This document shows positions 36,272-45,107 of a stretch of 64,000 nt of DNA, piece after piece. Positions within the stretch are counted from its first letter, which is position 1; each line of letters starts with the position of its first letter. Below the pieces are notes generated by a model, which saw only the letters and a list, made by a program, of their open reading frames with translations, was not told the DNA's origin and ran no database searches. The position numbers and the translations under genes were made by a program. The stretch spans positions 372,001-436,000 of the forward strand of contig NZ_BSTJ01000004.1 of the NCBI RefSeq assembly GCF_030269445.1. The letters run 5' to 3'. This stretch comes from Actinoallomurus iriomotensis (GTDB taxonomy: Bacteria; Actinomycetota; Actinomycetes; Streptosporangiales; Streptosporangiaceae).

Positions 36272-37398
36272 GGCCTCGCCTCCCACGCGGCGTGGGCGGT
36301 GCTCAACCCCGGAGCGATCACCTTGACGGCGGGAATGCCGAGGTCCTCGTGGTCCAGCCGGACCACGAACGGTTCGGCGCCGGTGACCGAGGCGACCCGG
36401 GCCGCGCAGTGCCGGACCACCGACCGCAGGTCGCCGTCGTCGGCCCAGGAGACCCCGTCGCGGACGGCGACCGGTGCGACGGGCTCCTCCGGACGCGCCA
36501 TCTCGCGGTACTCGCCGCCGTCGATGTCGTCGCGCGCCCCCGAGATCACGGCCAGCCGGGTCAGCACGGCCTCCGACAGCGCGCGCCCGAGCGCGATCGA
36601 GGGATCCACATGGCAGGCGTACCCGGCACACCGCATCGGGACGTCCTCGGACCAGATGGTCGCCGCGTAGCACGGCAGCTCCTCCGGCCCGGTGATGTCC
36701 CGGACCGTGACGGTGCAGTCCGCCGCCCGCAACGCGTCGAAGACGTACCTGGTCACCGGTTCGCGGCAGCTCCCGGCGTCCACGTAACGCCGCCGGGAGA
36801 GGGGACGGTCCCGCGCGGCGGCCACACTGGCCCGCTCGACGAGCTCGTGCAGGGCGTGCAGCACGGCCTCGGCCTCGGTGTTCCCGGTCGCCAGGCCTCC
36901 GCTGGTCGGCCAGAAGAACACCGCCGCCCAGTCGCGCGGCCCGGTGCCGTCCAGCCGGATGGCGTCGATGGGGGCCAGGATCTCCCGGCCCGTCAGCAGG
37001 CCGCGCCCGCTGACCCAGTCCAGCACCACGGCCGAGGTCAGCGGGGCCCGCGGGACGAGGTTCAGCGCCCGGACGTCATACCCGAGGTCGAGCGCCGAGG
37101 CGGGGGCACGGGCGGCCACCGGGAGCCGGAGGTTCTCGGCGTGCCAGGTCTCGATGCTCTCCATGACCGCGCCGACCCGCGACTGCGCCGCCGTGGTCCC
37201 GGTGCCGATGCTGACCGCGTAGGTGAGCCCGGCCGGCCGGTAGGCCACGTGGACCGGCAGCCCGATGTCGTCCAGCCTGGTGATGTCGGCCACCCGGGTG
37301 ATGCCGAAGCGGGGCAGCATCGGCCGCACCCGCTGCCAGGTCTCCTCCGGGCCGGCGGTCCGGTAGGTGCCGGTCCGGTAGGCGATGGTGTCCGGCAT
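36268..37398 (-). CDS. YcaO cyclodehydratase-family enzyme (TfuA-associated)
   Basis: The 376-aa protein has the YcaO ATP-binding motifs GTTAAQSRVGAVMESIE (about 67-83) and GNTEAEAVLHALHELVERAS (about 174-193), with RALSEAVLTRLAVISGARDD later. YcaO enzymes phosphorylate the amide oxygen; with TfuA they make backbone thioamides, without an E1-like partner azolines. No E1-like gene is present. ATG 37398 has GAGGAG six bases upstream; ATG 37425 has GAGG touching it and is less likely. It is divergent from the radical SAM operon. Confidence 0.9.
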   Translation of the reverse strand: MPDTIAYRTGTYRTAGPEETWQRVRPMLPRFGITRVADITRLDDIGLPVHVAYRPAGLTYAVSIGTGTTAAQSRVGAVMESIETWHAENLRLPVAARAPASALDLGYDVRALNLVPRAPLTSAVVLDWVSGRGLLTGREILAPIDAIRLDGTGPRDWAAVFFWPTSGGLATGNTEAEAVLHALHELVERASVAAARDRPLSRRRYVDAGSCREPVTRYVFDALRAADCTVTVRDITGPEELPCYAATIWSEDVPMRCAGYACHVDPSIALGRALSEAVLTRLAVISGARDDIDGGEYREMARPEEPVAPVAVRDGVSWADDGDLRSVVRHCAARVASVTGAEPFVVRLDHEDLGIPAVKVIAPGLSTAHAAWEARP

Positions 37399-37498
37399 CA
37401 GCGCTCCTCGGTAGGCAATGGCCATCCTCGCCCGCTGCCGGAAACGGCTCCATGAGACCTTCGGGCCAATGCGTTTCAGCGCGCTTCGAGGGCTGTGG

Positions 37499-37541
37499 AT
37501 TTACCGTTGCCGAACCGGTGATTAATCGCCTCCATACCGCG
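37499..37541 (+). promoter_or_regulatory. Conserved 43-bp promoter-like block before the radical SAM operon
   Basis: This is the second copy of the block at 33197-33239: TTTACC (37500-37505), 17 bases, TAATCG (37523-37528), then CTCCATACCGCG, with ACC triplets at 37503, 37514 and 37536. All ten differences are transitions. It lies about 90 bp before the radical SAM start. I infer a SARP-dependent promoter. Confidence 0.7.
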
Positions 37542-37633
37542 AATATCTAGCGTTCGGATTCGCCGGGTCTGAACGAAGAGCGCCGCCTTTCCCCGACCGC
37601 CACCGAACCGGGCGCCGGCAACGTGGAGGGCTA

Positions 37634-38821
37634 GTGAATCTGGAAGAGGCCGGCCGTACGACCGGTGCACGGCTCCTCAGGGGCGAGCGGAACTGGTGGT
37701 TTCTCGGACCGGGAGGGGTGGCCCGCCTGCGCGCCGGGCACCTGACCGCCGACGGCGGGCTGCGGCCGGACACCGAACGCCGGCTGGGCGAGCGCGGACT
37801 GCTGTCCGCAGCGCCGAACCACGCCTATTCGCTGACCGTCCTGACGAGCACCGACTGCAACCTGGGCTGCGCCTACTGCTTCCAGAACACCGCCCAGGAT
37901 CCGTCCGGAGGCGGCCGCCCGCCACGGATCACGCACGCGCGGCTGACGTCACAGACGATCACGTCGATCCTCGACTTCGCCGGCCGGCAGATGGCCGCGG
38001 CCGGCCTGGACCGCCTCGCGCTGCTGCTGTTCGGCGGGGAGCCCCTGCTCAACCCGCGCGGCTGCGTGGAGATGCTGGCCCGGGCGGCCGACTACAACCT
38101 GTCGTCCGCCTGGATGATCTCCAACACCACCCTGCTCACCCCGAAGCTGGCCCGGCGGCTGTCCGACCTCGGGCTCGACTCCATCCAGGTCACCTTCGAC
38201 GGCGACCGCGAGGACCATGACCGGATCCGGGTACGGCGGTCGAACGGCGGGACCTTCGACGCCATCGTCGGCAACATCGCCCGCGCCTCCGACGCCGCGC
38301 CGCTCCGGTGGATCGTGCGGGTGAACGTCTCCCACCACAACTTCCGCGGGATCGACGCGCTGGTCGAGCGGCTCGCGGAGGCCGTCGATCCCGACCGGTG
38401 CACCATCTACTTCACGCGGGTCGGTGACGTCGGCGTCGGATACGCGAACGATCTGCTGCACACGGGCGAACTGGCGACCTGCTTCACCCGGTGGCAACGC
38501 CGGGCGCTCGAAGTCGGCTTCCGCGTCAACCGCCCGCGCGCGCACCGCGTGTGCCCCACCTGCGGTCACACCGACGGCCGCTACGGCGCGGTGGTGAACG
38601 CGGACGGCACCCTGTCGAGCTGCTGGGAGACCGCGGGGAAACCCGACTGGAAGGTCGGCACGGTCACCGGCGGGTACCTGCCCGGCGCGGTGACCCGGGA
38701 CCGCTGGATCGCCTGCGAGGACCTCTACCGGTACGGCGAGGAGGGGCGGGTGCTCGCGGACTTCCACGACACCGTGGACGCGGCCCTGCTCGACCACCTG
38801 GATGAGACGGGGCGCCTGTAG
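37634..38821 (+). CDS. Radical SAM/SPASM peptide-modifying enzyme
   Basis: In this 395-aa protein the [4Fe-4S]-SAM cluster motif is CNLGCAYC (Cys75, 79, 82), followed by LLLFGGEPLLNP and VTFDGDREDHDRIR. The C-terminal part has CPTC (about 307-310), SSCWET and IACEDLY, the cysteines of a SPASM-type auxiliary cluster, plus a WFLGPGG N-terminal segment possibly used for leader binding. Such enzymes make thioether, C-C or epimerised residues in RiPPs. GTG 37634 has GGAGG upstream. It leads the rightward operon. Confidence 0.9.
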   Translation: MNLEEAGRTTGARLLRGERNWWFLGPGGVARLRAGHLTADGGLRPDTERRLGERGLLSAAPNHAYSLTVLTSTDCNLGCAYCFQNTAQDPSGGGRPPRITHARLTSQTITSILDFAGRQMAAAGLDRLALLLFGGEPLLNPRGCVEMLARAADYNLSSAWMISNTTLLTPKLARRLSDLGLDSIQVTFDGDREDHDRIRVRRSNGGTFDAIVGNIARASDAAPLRWIVRVNVSHHNFRGIDALVERLAEAVDPDRCTIYFTRVGDVGVGYANDLLHTGELATCFTRWQRRALEVGFRVNRPRAHRVCPTCGHTDGRYGAVVNADGTLSSCWETAGKPDWKVGTVTGGYLPGAVTRDRWIACEDLYRYGEEGRVLADFHDTVDAALLDHLDETGRL

Positions 38822-38823
38822 CC

Positions 38824-39738
38824 ATGCCGCCGACTCTCGACCGGCTGTCCGCGGGCACGCTCGACTGGCTCGGGCGGAACCTGGACTACTTCGACCCGTA
38901 CTCGGAGAATGCCCGGTCCTCGGCGCACGGGAAGGTGAAGGCCGCGCTGGAACTGGCGCTGCTCTGCCACTGCTGGACGCGGCTGGACCCCGGCGACGAC
39001 CGGCTGAACGAACCGGCCGCGCTCATCCGCCGGCTCTGGCCGCGTCCGGACTTCCAGCGGCTCATCGCCTCCCAGCCCGACTTCGCACCCCAGTACGGGC
39101 TGATCTACGCCGCGCTCGCGCCGCCGGGGATCGACGACCGGCTGTGCCGGGCCACGCTCGCACGGCTGGCCGCCGAGGGCTTCCTGTCACCGCTCGGGAA
39201 GTCGCCGTACCAGCGCCTGGAGACCCGGTACTACGCGGACAAGGCCGGCGTCGACCACGGGATCGAGCCGTACGAGGAACTCTTCGAACAGAGTCCGCTG
39301 GTCAAGCCGCCCGTCGCGGCGCCGGCACCGTCCGGTGCGCCGCTGGCCACCCAGGACGCGTACGCCGTCACGCATTCCAGCTTCTTCCTCAGCGACTTCG
39401 GCCGCCGGAGTCCGGGGCCGGCCCACGCCCTGGCGCGGGCGGAGAAAGTCACCGGCCGGATGCTGGACCACTGCGTGCGGCGCGATCGGTGGGACCTGAC
39501 CGCGGAACTCGTCATGACGTGGTTCTGCCTGGGTCACGACCCGCTCGGCACGCCGTCGGGCGTGGCCGCGATCGAGTGCCTCACGCGGGCGCAACGTCCC
39601 GACGGCGCGATCCCCGCACGGTCGGCCGAACTGCGGGCGGCGGGTCCCCTCCCGGCGGGCGAGTCCTTCCGTAAGGCGTACCACACGACGCTCGTGACGG
39701 CCCTCATGTCGTTGATGGTCACGTCGGTGCGTCCCTGA
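38824..39738 (+). CDS. Unrecognised 304-aa protein, possibly alpha-toroid (DUF6895-like)
   Basis: The sequence is helical, with motifs LDWLGRNLDYFDPYSENARS, LALLCHCWTRLDP, THSSFFLSDFGRR, MTWFCLGHDPLGTP and a late FRKAYHTTLVTALMSL. The repeated double-helix pattern and short Trp/Phe-rich turns resemble terpene-cyclase-like toroids. It may belong to the family named DUF6895, but I am unsure. It begins 2 bp after the radical SAM gene and overlaps the MFS gene (TGATG), so it is surely part of the peptide operon. No catalytic residues can be named. Confidence 0.75.
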   Translation: MPPTLDRLSAGTLDWLGRNLDYFDPYSENARSSAHGKVKAALELALLCHCWTRLDPGDDRLNEPAALIRRLWPRPDFQRLIASQPDFAPQYGLIYAALAPPGIDDRLCRATLARLAAEGFLSPLGKSPYQRLETRYYADKAGVDHGIEPYEELFEQSPLVKPPVAAPAPSGAPLATQDAYAVTHSSFFLSDFGRRSPGPAHALARAEKVTGRMLDHCVRRDRWDLTAELVMTWFCLGHDPLGTPSGVAAIECLTRAQRPDGAIPARSAELRAAGPLPAGESFRKAYHTTLVTALMSLMVTSVRP

Positions 39739-41087
39739 TGGCGCTCCGGCTGACGCTCATCGATCGGAACTACACCCGCCTGTGGTTCGGGCAGGCCGTC
39801 TCGTCGGTCGGGGACGCCGTCTTCAGCACCACCCTGGTGCTGTGGGTGGCCGTCGTCCTGGCGAAGGGGAGGCCGTGGGCCCCGGCCGCGGTCAGCGGCG
39901 TGATGCTGGCGATGGGCGGCGCGGTGCTGCTCGTCGGGCCGGTCGCGGGCGTGTTCGTCGACCGGTGGAGCAAACGCGGCACCATGCTCCGCACCGAGGT
40001 GGTCCGCGGCGCGCTGGTGACGGTGCTGACCGCCGTGTCGTTCCTGCCCGTCCACGCCCTTCCGGCCGGAGTGTGGCTCGCCCTCATCTACGTGATCGTG
40101 TTCGCGCTGAACGCGGCCGCCCAGTTCTTCTCCCCGGCGCGCTTCGCGGTCATCGGGGACCTGGTGACCGGAGAGGCCGACCGGGCCCGCGCGGCCGGCA
40201 TCGCCCAGGCGACCGGGCAGACGGCCTGGCTCGTCGGACCGCCGCTCGCCGCGCCGCTGCTGTTCACCGCCGGTCTGCAGTGGGCGCTGCTGTTCAACGC
40301 GCTGTCGTACGCGGTGTCCTATTTCGCCATCCGGTCGGCCGAGATGGGGCCGGAGATCGTACGACGGGGCGAGCCGGCCGGCGAACGTGCCGGGCTGCGC
40401 CGTGAGTTCGTGGCGGGGCTGCGGTTCTTCGCCGGCAACCGGTTCCTGATGGCGCTGCTGGCCCTCGCCGTGATCGGCCAGTGCGGGGTCGGCTCCCTGA
40501 ACACGCTGAACGTCTTCTTCGTCACCGGGAACCTGCACGCGTCCGCCCACCTGTACGGCTACCTCGGCATGGCCCTCGGCCTCGGCGGCGTCGTCGGCGC
40601 GCTGTGCTCGGGCCAGGTCGTGCAGCGGATCGGGGCGCGCAGGACGACCTGGATCGGCCTGCTGGTCAGCGGTGTCCTGCTGATCGCCTACGCCCGCCAG
40701 GCCCACCTCGTCAGCGGCATCGTGCTGCTGTTCGTCTTCGCCGTCCCGCTCACCATGCTGAACACGGCGATGTCGCCGCTGCTGCTCGCGGCGGCGCCCC
40801 GGGGATACACCGGACGGGTGATGGCCGTGTTCTATCCGGCCACGCGGCTGGCGCAGATGCTGGCCGCGCTGGTGGCCGGCTGGCTCGCCAGTTCCGGCCT
40901 GCGCGGTTTCGCGGGTTCGGCGGCCGGCCTGCGGTTCGGCCCCATCGACACGATCTTCGCGGTGTCCGGCGTGCTCGTCGTGATCGCCGGTGCCTGCGCG
41001 GGGCTCACCCTCCCGCCGCCGGAGGCCGAACCGGATCCCGCGCCCGAGGCGGCGCCCGCGGCGCGGACCCTGGGCGGCACCCGGTGA
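39738..41087 (+). CDS. MFS transporter (12-TM, MFS_3/enterobactin-exporter-like)
   Basis: The 449-aa membrane protein has RNYTRLWFGQAVSSVGDAVF before TM1, VDRWSKRGTMLRTE after TM2 and about 12 hydrophobic spans, ending in a Pro/Ala-rich tail. The N-terminus is typical of MFS exporters for siderophores and natural products. Its place inside the operon makes it the likely exporter of the mature product. The stop overlaps the next start (GTGA). Confidence 0.9.
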   Translation: MALRLTLIDRNYTRLWFGQAVSSVGDAVFSTTLVLWVAVVLAKGRPWAPAAVSGVMLAMGGAVLLVGPVAGVFVDRWSKRGTMLRTEVVRGALVTVLTAVSFLPVHALPAGVWLALIYVIVFALNAAAQFFSPARFAVIGDLVTGEADRARAAGIAQATGQTAWLVGPPLAAPLLFTAGLQWALLFNALSYAVSYFAIRSAEMGPEIVRRGEPAGERAGLRREFVAGLRFFAGNRFLMALLALAVIGQCGVGSLNTLNVFFVTGNLHASAHLYGYLGMALGLGGVVGALCSGQVVQRIGARRTTWIGLLVSGVLLIAYARQAHLVSGIVLLFVFAVPLTMLNTAMSPLLLAAAPRGYTGRVMAVFYPATRLAQMLAALVAGWLASSGLRGFAGSAAGLRFGPIDTIFAVSGVLVVIAGACAGLTLPPPEAEPDPAPEAAPAARTLGGTR

Positions 41088-44000
41088 GCTGCACCGCCTG
41101 CGGGCGGCACACCGGCGAGTCCGACCGGTTCTGCGCCGGTTGTGGCGCGCCGCTGACGGCCGCCGCCGCGCGTCAGGAAACCCGCAAGAAGGTGTCGATG
41201 CTGTTCCTGGACATCGTCGGGTCGACCGCGCTCGCGGAACGCCTGGACCCCGAGCCGTTGCGGCAGGTCATGGACCGGTACTTCGCGGCCTGCGGGGCGT
41301 GCGTCGCCGAGCACGGCGGGGCGGTGGAGAAGTTCGTCGGGGACGCCATCCTCGCCGCGTTCGGCGCCACCGTCGCCCACGAGGACGACGCGGTTCGCGC
41401 GGTCCGCGCCGCCGCCGAGGCGCTCGCGGCCCTGGAGGGCCTGAGCGCCGAACTCACCGCCCAGTACCAGGTGAAGCTGGAGGCGCGGGCCGGAGTCTGC
41501 ACCGGTGACGTCGTGGTGATCACGATGCCCGGCGACGACTTCCGGGTCGTCGGCGACTCGGTCAACACGGCCAGCAGGCTGCAGACCGCCGCCGCTCCCG
41601 GCGAGATCCTGCTCTGCGCCGACACCGCCGCCATGGTCCGCGGCCGGGTCGGCATCGAGTCCGTACCTCCGCTGCGGCTCAAGGGCAAGGCCCACCCCGT
41701 TCCGGCCTGGCGGCTCACCGACGCCGCGCTCCGGGACGAGCGCCCCGGCCCGGCCACCCCGTTCATCGGCCGCTCCGACGAGCTGGAGGAGCTGCGGCAC
41801 GGCCTCCGGCGTGCCCGGTCCCGGCGGCAGGTCTGCCTGGTCACGGTGCTCGGCATGCCCGGGATCGGCAAGTCACGTCTCGTCCAGGAGTTCCTCGCCA
41901 CGCTGCCGGACGGCGAGGTGACCGTGCTGTCCGGGGGCTGCTCGGCGTACGGCCGGGGCATCACCTACAAACCGCTGACGGAGATGCTCGGCTCGTTCCC
42001 CGGAGGATGGGCGGAGCTCACGCGACGGCTCGTGGAGGAGCCGGATCCGGCCGACATGGCGGCGAACCGCCTGGCGGTGCGCAGCCTCGCGACCCTCATG
42101 GACGATGACGGCACCGCCGGCGGGGCCGGCGTCGAGGACATCGCCTGGGCGATGCGGCACCTGCTCGGCGTCCTCGGCCGGGCCCGCCCCGTCGTCATGG
42201 TCTGGGAGGACCTGCACTGGGCGGAGCAGACGCTGCTGGACCTGGTCGACGAGATCGCGACCTGGCTGGACGACGTGCCCGTCCTGCTGCTGTGCGTCGC
42301 CCGTACCGAGCTGCTGGACGCCCGGCCCGCCTGGGGCGGCGGGAAGCCGTCCGCGATGACGCTGGAGCTCGGGGAGATGACCCGCGAGCAGAGCGCGGAA
42401 CTGGTCAGCGCGCTGGCCTTGCGGAACGACGTGTACCCGCAGGAATATCAGGACGTGTACCGCCGGATCGCCGTGCAGTGCGACGGGAATCCCTTATTCG
42501 CCGAGCTGCTCCTGGACGTCTTCACCGAGACCGCCGCCGGCATCCACACGCCGCCCACGATCCAGGCGATGCTGGGCGCGCGGCTGGACCGGCTTCCCGG
42601 CACCGAACGCTCCCTGCTGGAGATCGCCGCCGTGATCGGGCGGGAGTTCACCCGCGACCTGCTCCAGGCGATGGCCGACGCGGACGGGATCGGCGGGGCC
42701 ACGATCGACGAGCTGCTGGCCCGCCTGGTACGACGGCGCGTCTTCCAGCGCGGCCCGGCCGGCACGTTCCGGTTCGCCCAGTCCCTGTTGCGCGACACCG
42801 CCTACGAGTTCACTCCCAAGACCCGGCGTGAGCACTGGCACGAGTTCGTCGCCGAGTGGTTCTCCCGGGAGCGGCCGCAGGACGCGATGGCCGTGGCCTA
42901 CCACGTCGAGGCCGCCCGCCGGCTGCGCCGGGAGCTGCGGCCGGGCGACCGCAGCCTGCCGCGGCTGGCCGAGAGCGCGGCGAACGCCCTGATCGCGGAG
43001 GGCACGAACGCGCTGGACCGCAAGGACCTGCCGGCCGCGGTCCAGCTCCTGGAGCGCGGCCGCGAGCTGCTGCCGGCCGGCGACACCAGGCACACGGCGC
43101 TCGCGCTGCACATCTGCGACGCCGGGCTCTGGCTGTGGGACGAAGAACGGTGCCTGACCGCGCTGGCCGCCGCCGAGGCCGCGCTGCCGGACGATCCGCG
43201 CAACACGGCCACGTGCGCGATCCAGCGCGGCATCGTCGCGCTCCGGCTCGGCCGGGCGCCGTCGGCGACGGTGGCGGCGGACGCGGCGCTGATCGAGGCG
43301 GACCTGCTCGGCGATCCCGAGGACGACCTCAGCTGGTGCCGGCTGCAACAGCTCCTGGCCTACCTGCGTCTCGTCGACGAGCGCGCGACGTCTGCCGAGA
43401 CGTCGCTGCGGCTCGGGCTGGCGCGGGCCCGGGCCATGAACGACCGGTACGAGGAGGACCGGCTGCTCTGCGCGATCTGCGAGCTGGCGCAGTGGGCTCC
43501 GACTCCGGTCATTCGGGGGCTGGACCTGTGCGTCATGCTCGCCATGCGGTTCGCCGCCAACCGCGCCCTGCTCGTCCCGGTTCTGGTGACGCGGGCGCGC
43601 CTGGAGGCGCTCGACGGTGACCTCGACGGCGCGCGGCGTACCCTGGCCGACGCGTTGTCCTACTCCCGCGACCTGCACCTCGACCTCGCCGACGCGGCGG
43701 TCATGGACGCGGCCGGCCACGTCGAGTCGCTGGCCGGCGCGCATGAGACGGCCGAGGCGCGGTACCGCCGGAGCCTCGGCATGCTGCGCGTGAGCCCGCA
43801 CGCCCCCGACACCCAGAACACCGAGGTCGCGATCGCCCGGGAGCTCTTCTACCAGGGCCGGACGGCCGCCGCGGCGTCGGCCCTGGACGGCGTCGAGAGA
43901 GAGGGTGCCCTCACGAGCCTGCGCGCGCGGATCGGCTCGGCCGCGCTGAGGGGCCGCATCGCGTCCGCACGGGGACGCCACGACGAAGCGGTCGCCGCCA

Positions 44001-44224
44001 CCGAGGCGGCACGCGCCCTCAGCGCGGACGCCGACGACCTGTGTCTCGCCGGAGAGACGCTCTTCGACCGGGCGATCGTGCTCAGGGCGGCCGGGATGGC
44101 CGAGCAGGCGATGGCCGAGGGGACGGAGGCGCTGCGGAGGTTCCAGGCCAAAGGCGCCACGCTGCCGGCCGCACGGGTGCGCGAGTGGCTGCGCGATCGA
44201 GGTCCGGACGGCAACGGTGACTGA
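41084..44224 (+). CDS. Class III cyclase-domain AAA/TPR regulatory protein with zinc ribbon
   Basis: The 1046-aa protein has, in order: a zinc ribbon (CTAC-x11-CAGC, residues 3-21), a guanylate/adenylate cyclase domain (about 35-210; metal Asp in LFLDIVGSTA and GDAILAAFG, NTASRLQ), an AAA/STAND ATPase (PFIGRSDELEEL, P-loop GMPGIGKSRL near 262, VMVWEDLHWAEQ Walker B) and TPR-like helices to the end. Such proteins are signal-integrating regulators, and cyclic nucleotide synthesis is plausible as the metal Asps are present. GTG 41084 overlaps the MFS stop. Its presence inside a RiPP operon is unusual. Confidence 0.9.
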   Translation: MSCTACGRHTGESDRFCAGCGAPLTAAAARQETRKKVSMLFLDIVGSTALAERLDPEPLRQVMDRYFAACGACVAEHGGAVEKFVGDAILAAFGATVAHEDDAVRAVRAAAEALAALEGLSAELTAQYQVKLEARAGVCTGDVVVITMPGDDFRVVGDSVNTASRLQTAAAPGEILLCADTAAMVRGRVGIESVPPLRLKGKAHPVPAWRLTDAALRDERPGPATPFIGRSDELEELRHGLRRARSRRQVCLVTVLGMPGIGKSRLVQEFLATLPDGEVTVLSGGCSAYGRGITYKPLTEMLGSFPGGWAELTRRLVEEPDPADMAANRLAVRSLATLMDDDGTAGGAGVEDIAWAMRHLLGVLGRARPVVMVWEDLHWAEQTLLDLVDEIATWLDDVPVLLLCVARTELLDARPAWGGGKPSAMTLELGEMTREQSAELVSALALRNDVYPQEYQDVYRRIAVQCDGNPLFAELLLDVFTETAAGIHTPPTIQAMLGARLDRLPGTERSLLEIAAVIGREFTRDLLQAMADADGIGGATIDELLARLVRRRVFQRGPAGTFRFAQSLLRDTAYEFTPKTRREHWHEFVAEWFSRERPQDAMAVAYHVEAARRLRRELRPGDRSLPRLAESAANALIAEGTNALDRKDLPAAVQLLERGRELLPAGDTRHTALALHICDAGLWLWDEERCLTALAAAEAALPDDPRNTATCAIQRGIVALRLGRAPSATVAADAALIEADLLGDPEDDLSWCRLQQLLAYLRLVDERATSAETSLRLGLARARAMNDRYEEDRLLCAICELAQWAPTPVIRGLDLCVMLAMRFAANRALLVPVLVTRARLEALDGDLDGARRTLADALSYSRDLHLDLADAAVMDAAGHVESLAGAHETAEARYRRSLGMLRVSPHAPDTQNTEVAIARELFYQGRTAAAASALDGVEREGALTSLRARIGSAALRGRIASARGRHDEAVAATEAARALSADADDLCLAGETLFDRAIVLRAAGMAEQAMAEGTEALRRFQAKGATLPAARVREWLRDRGPDGNGD

Positions 44225-45107
44225 CCTCCCACCCTGGCGGAGGCCACCGCGCGACCACTTCCCCGGCGTGCCCGCGTGGAGCATGCCGGCGTCCGTCGTG
44301 CCGCACGAGCGTTTCGAGGTGAGCCCGCTCGGCCCGGTGGTCACCCGGGAGTGGGCGTGGGGCGGCGCCGACGGTTCGGGGATCCGCGTGTGCGTGCTCG
44401 ACAGCGGAGTGGACACCTCACACCCGCTGGTCGGCGGGCTGGAGGCGTCCATGGACGTGGTCACCGGCGACGACGGCGAAGCCGCCGTCGTACCGGTGGA
44501 GCCCGGTGACGAGGCGGGTCACGGCACCGCGTGCGCGAGCGTGATCCGGGCGATCGCTCCCGCGGCGTCGCTCACCTCGGTGCGCGTCCTGTCCAGTGGC
44601 AGCCACGGCACCGGCGCGGCCCTCCTGACGGGGCTGCGCTGGGCGATCGACGAGGGCTTCGACGTCATCAACATGAGCCTGTCGACGACGAAGCCGGAGT
44701 TCCGCGACGCGCTGCGCGAGCTGTCCGACGCCGCCTACTTCCGGCGCTGCGTCATCGTGGCGTCGGCCCACAACATGCCGGTACGGAGCTATCCGTGGCC
44801 GTTCGCGTCGGTCATCTCGGTGGCCAGCCACGACGGGCCCGACCCCATGGCCTACTACTACAACCCGTCGCCTCCCGTGGAGTTCTACGCGCGCGGCGTC
44901 CGGGTACGGGTGGCCTGGACCGGCGGCCGGGAGATGCTCACCACCGGTAACAGCTTCGCGACCCCGCACATCGCGGGCATCTGCGCGCTCATCCTCAGCA
45001 AGCACCGCTCGCTCACGCCGTTCCAGCTCAAGTCCGTCCTCTACCTGACCGCCGAGAACGTGGCCGGCTCCGCAGCCACGGAGAATGGAGGTGCGCGTGT
45101 TGACTGA
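44217..45107 (+). CDS. Subtilase (S8) peptidase, no signal peptide
   Basis: The 296-aa protein has the complete triad: Asp in VCVLDSGVDTSHP, His in EAGHGTACASVI, Ser in TGNSFATPHIAG, with Asn (ASAHNMPV) as oxyanion partner. There is no signal sequence, transmembrane helix or inhibitor prodomain, so it should act in the cytosol. Leader removal from the modified 37-aa peptide is the natural inference. It overlaps the cyclase-AAA gene by 8 bp and the GAF gene by 11 bp. Confidence 0.9.
   Translation: MTDLPPWRRPPRDHFPGVPAWSMPASVVPHERFEVSPLGPVVTREWAWGGADGSGIRVCVLDSGVDTSHPLVGGLEASMDVVTGDDGEAAVVPVEPGDEAGHGTACASVIRAIAPAASLTSVRVLSSGSHGTGAALLTGLRWAIDEGFDVINMSLSTTKPEFRDALRELSDAAYFRRCVIVASAHNMPVRSYPWPFASVISVASHDGPDPMAYYYNPSPPVEFYARGVRVRVAWTGGREMLTTGNSFATPHIAGICALILSKHRSLTPFQLKSVLYLTAENVAGSAATENGGARVD

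Noticed and set aside
37476-37541. The second 43-bp block as the leftover 3' end of a duplicated SARP gene
   Set aside because: Differences from the copy in the SARP gene fall at all codon positions and change residues, and similarity does not extend upstream into SARP coding sequence. A regulatory element explains it better.
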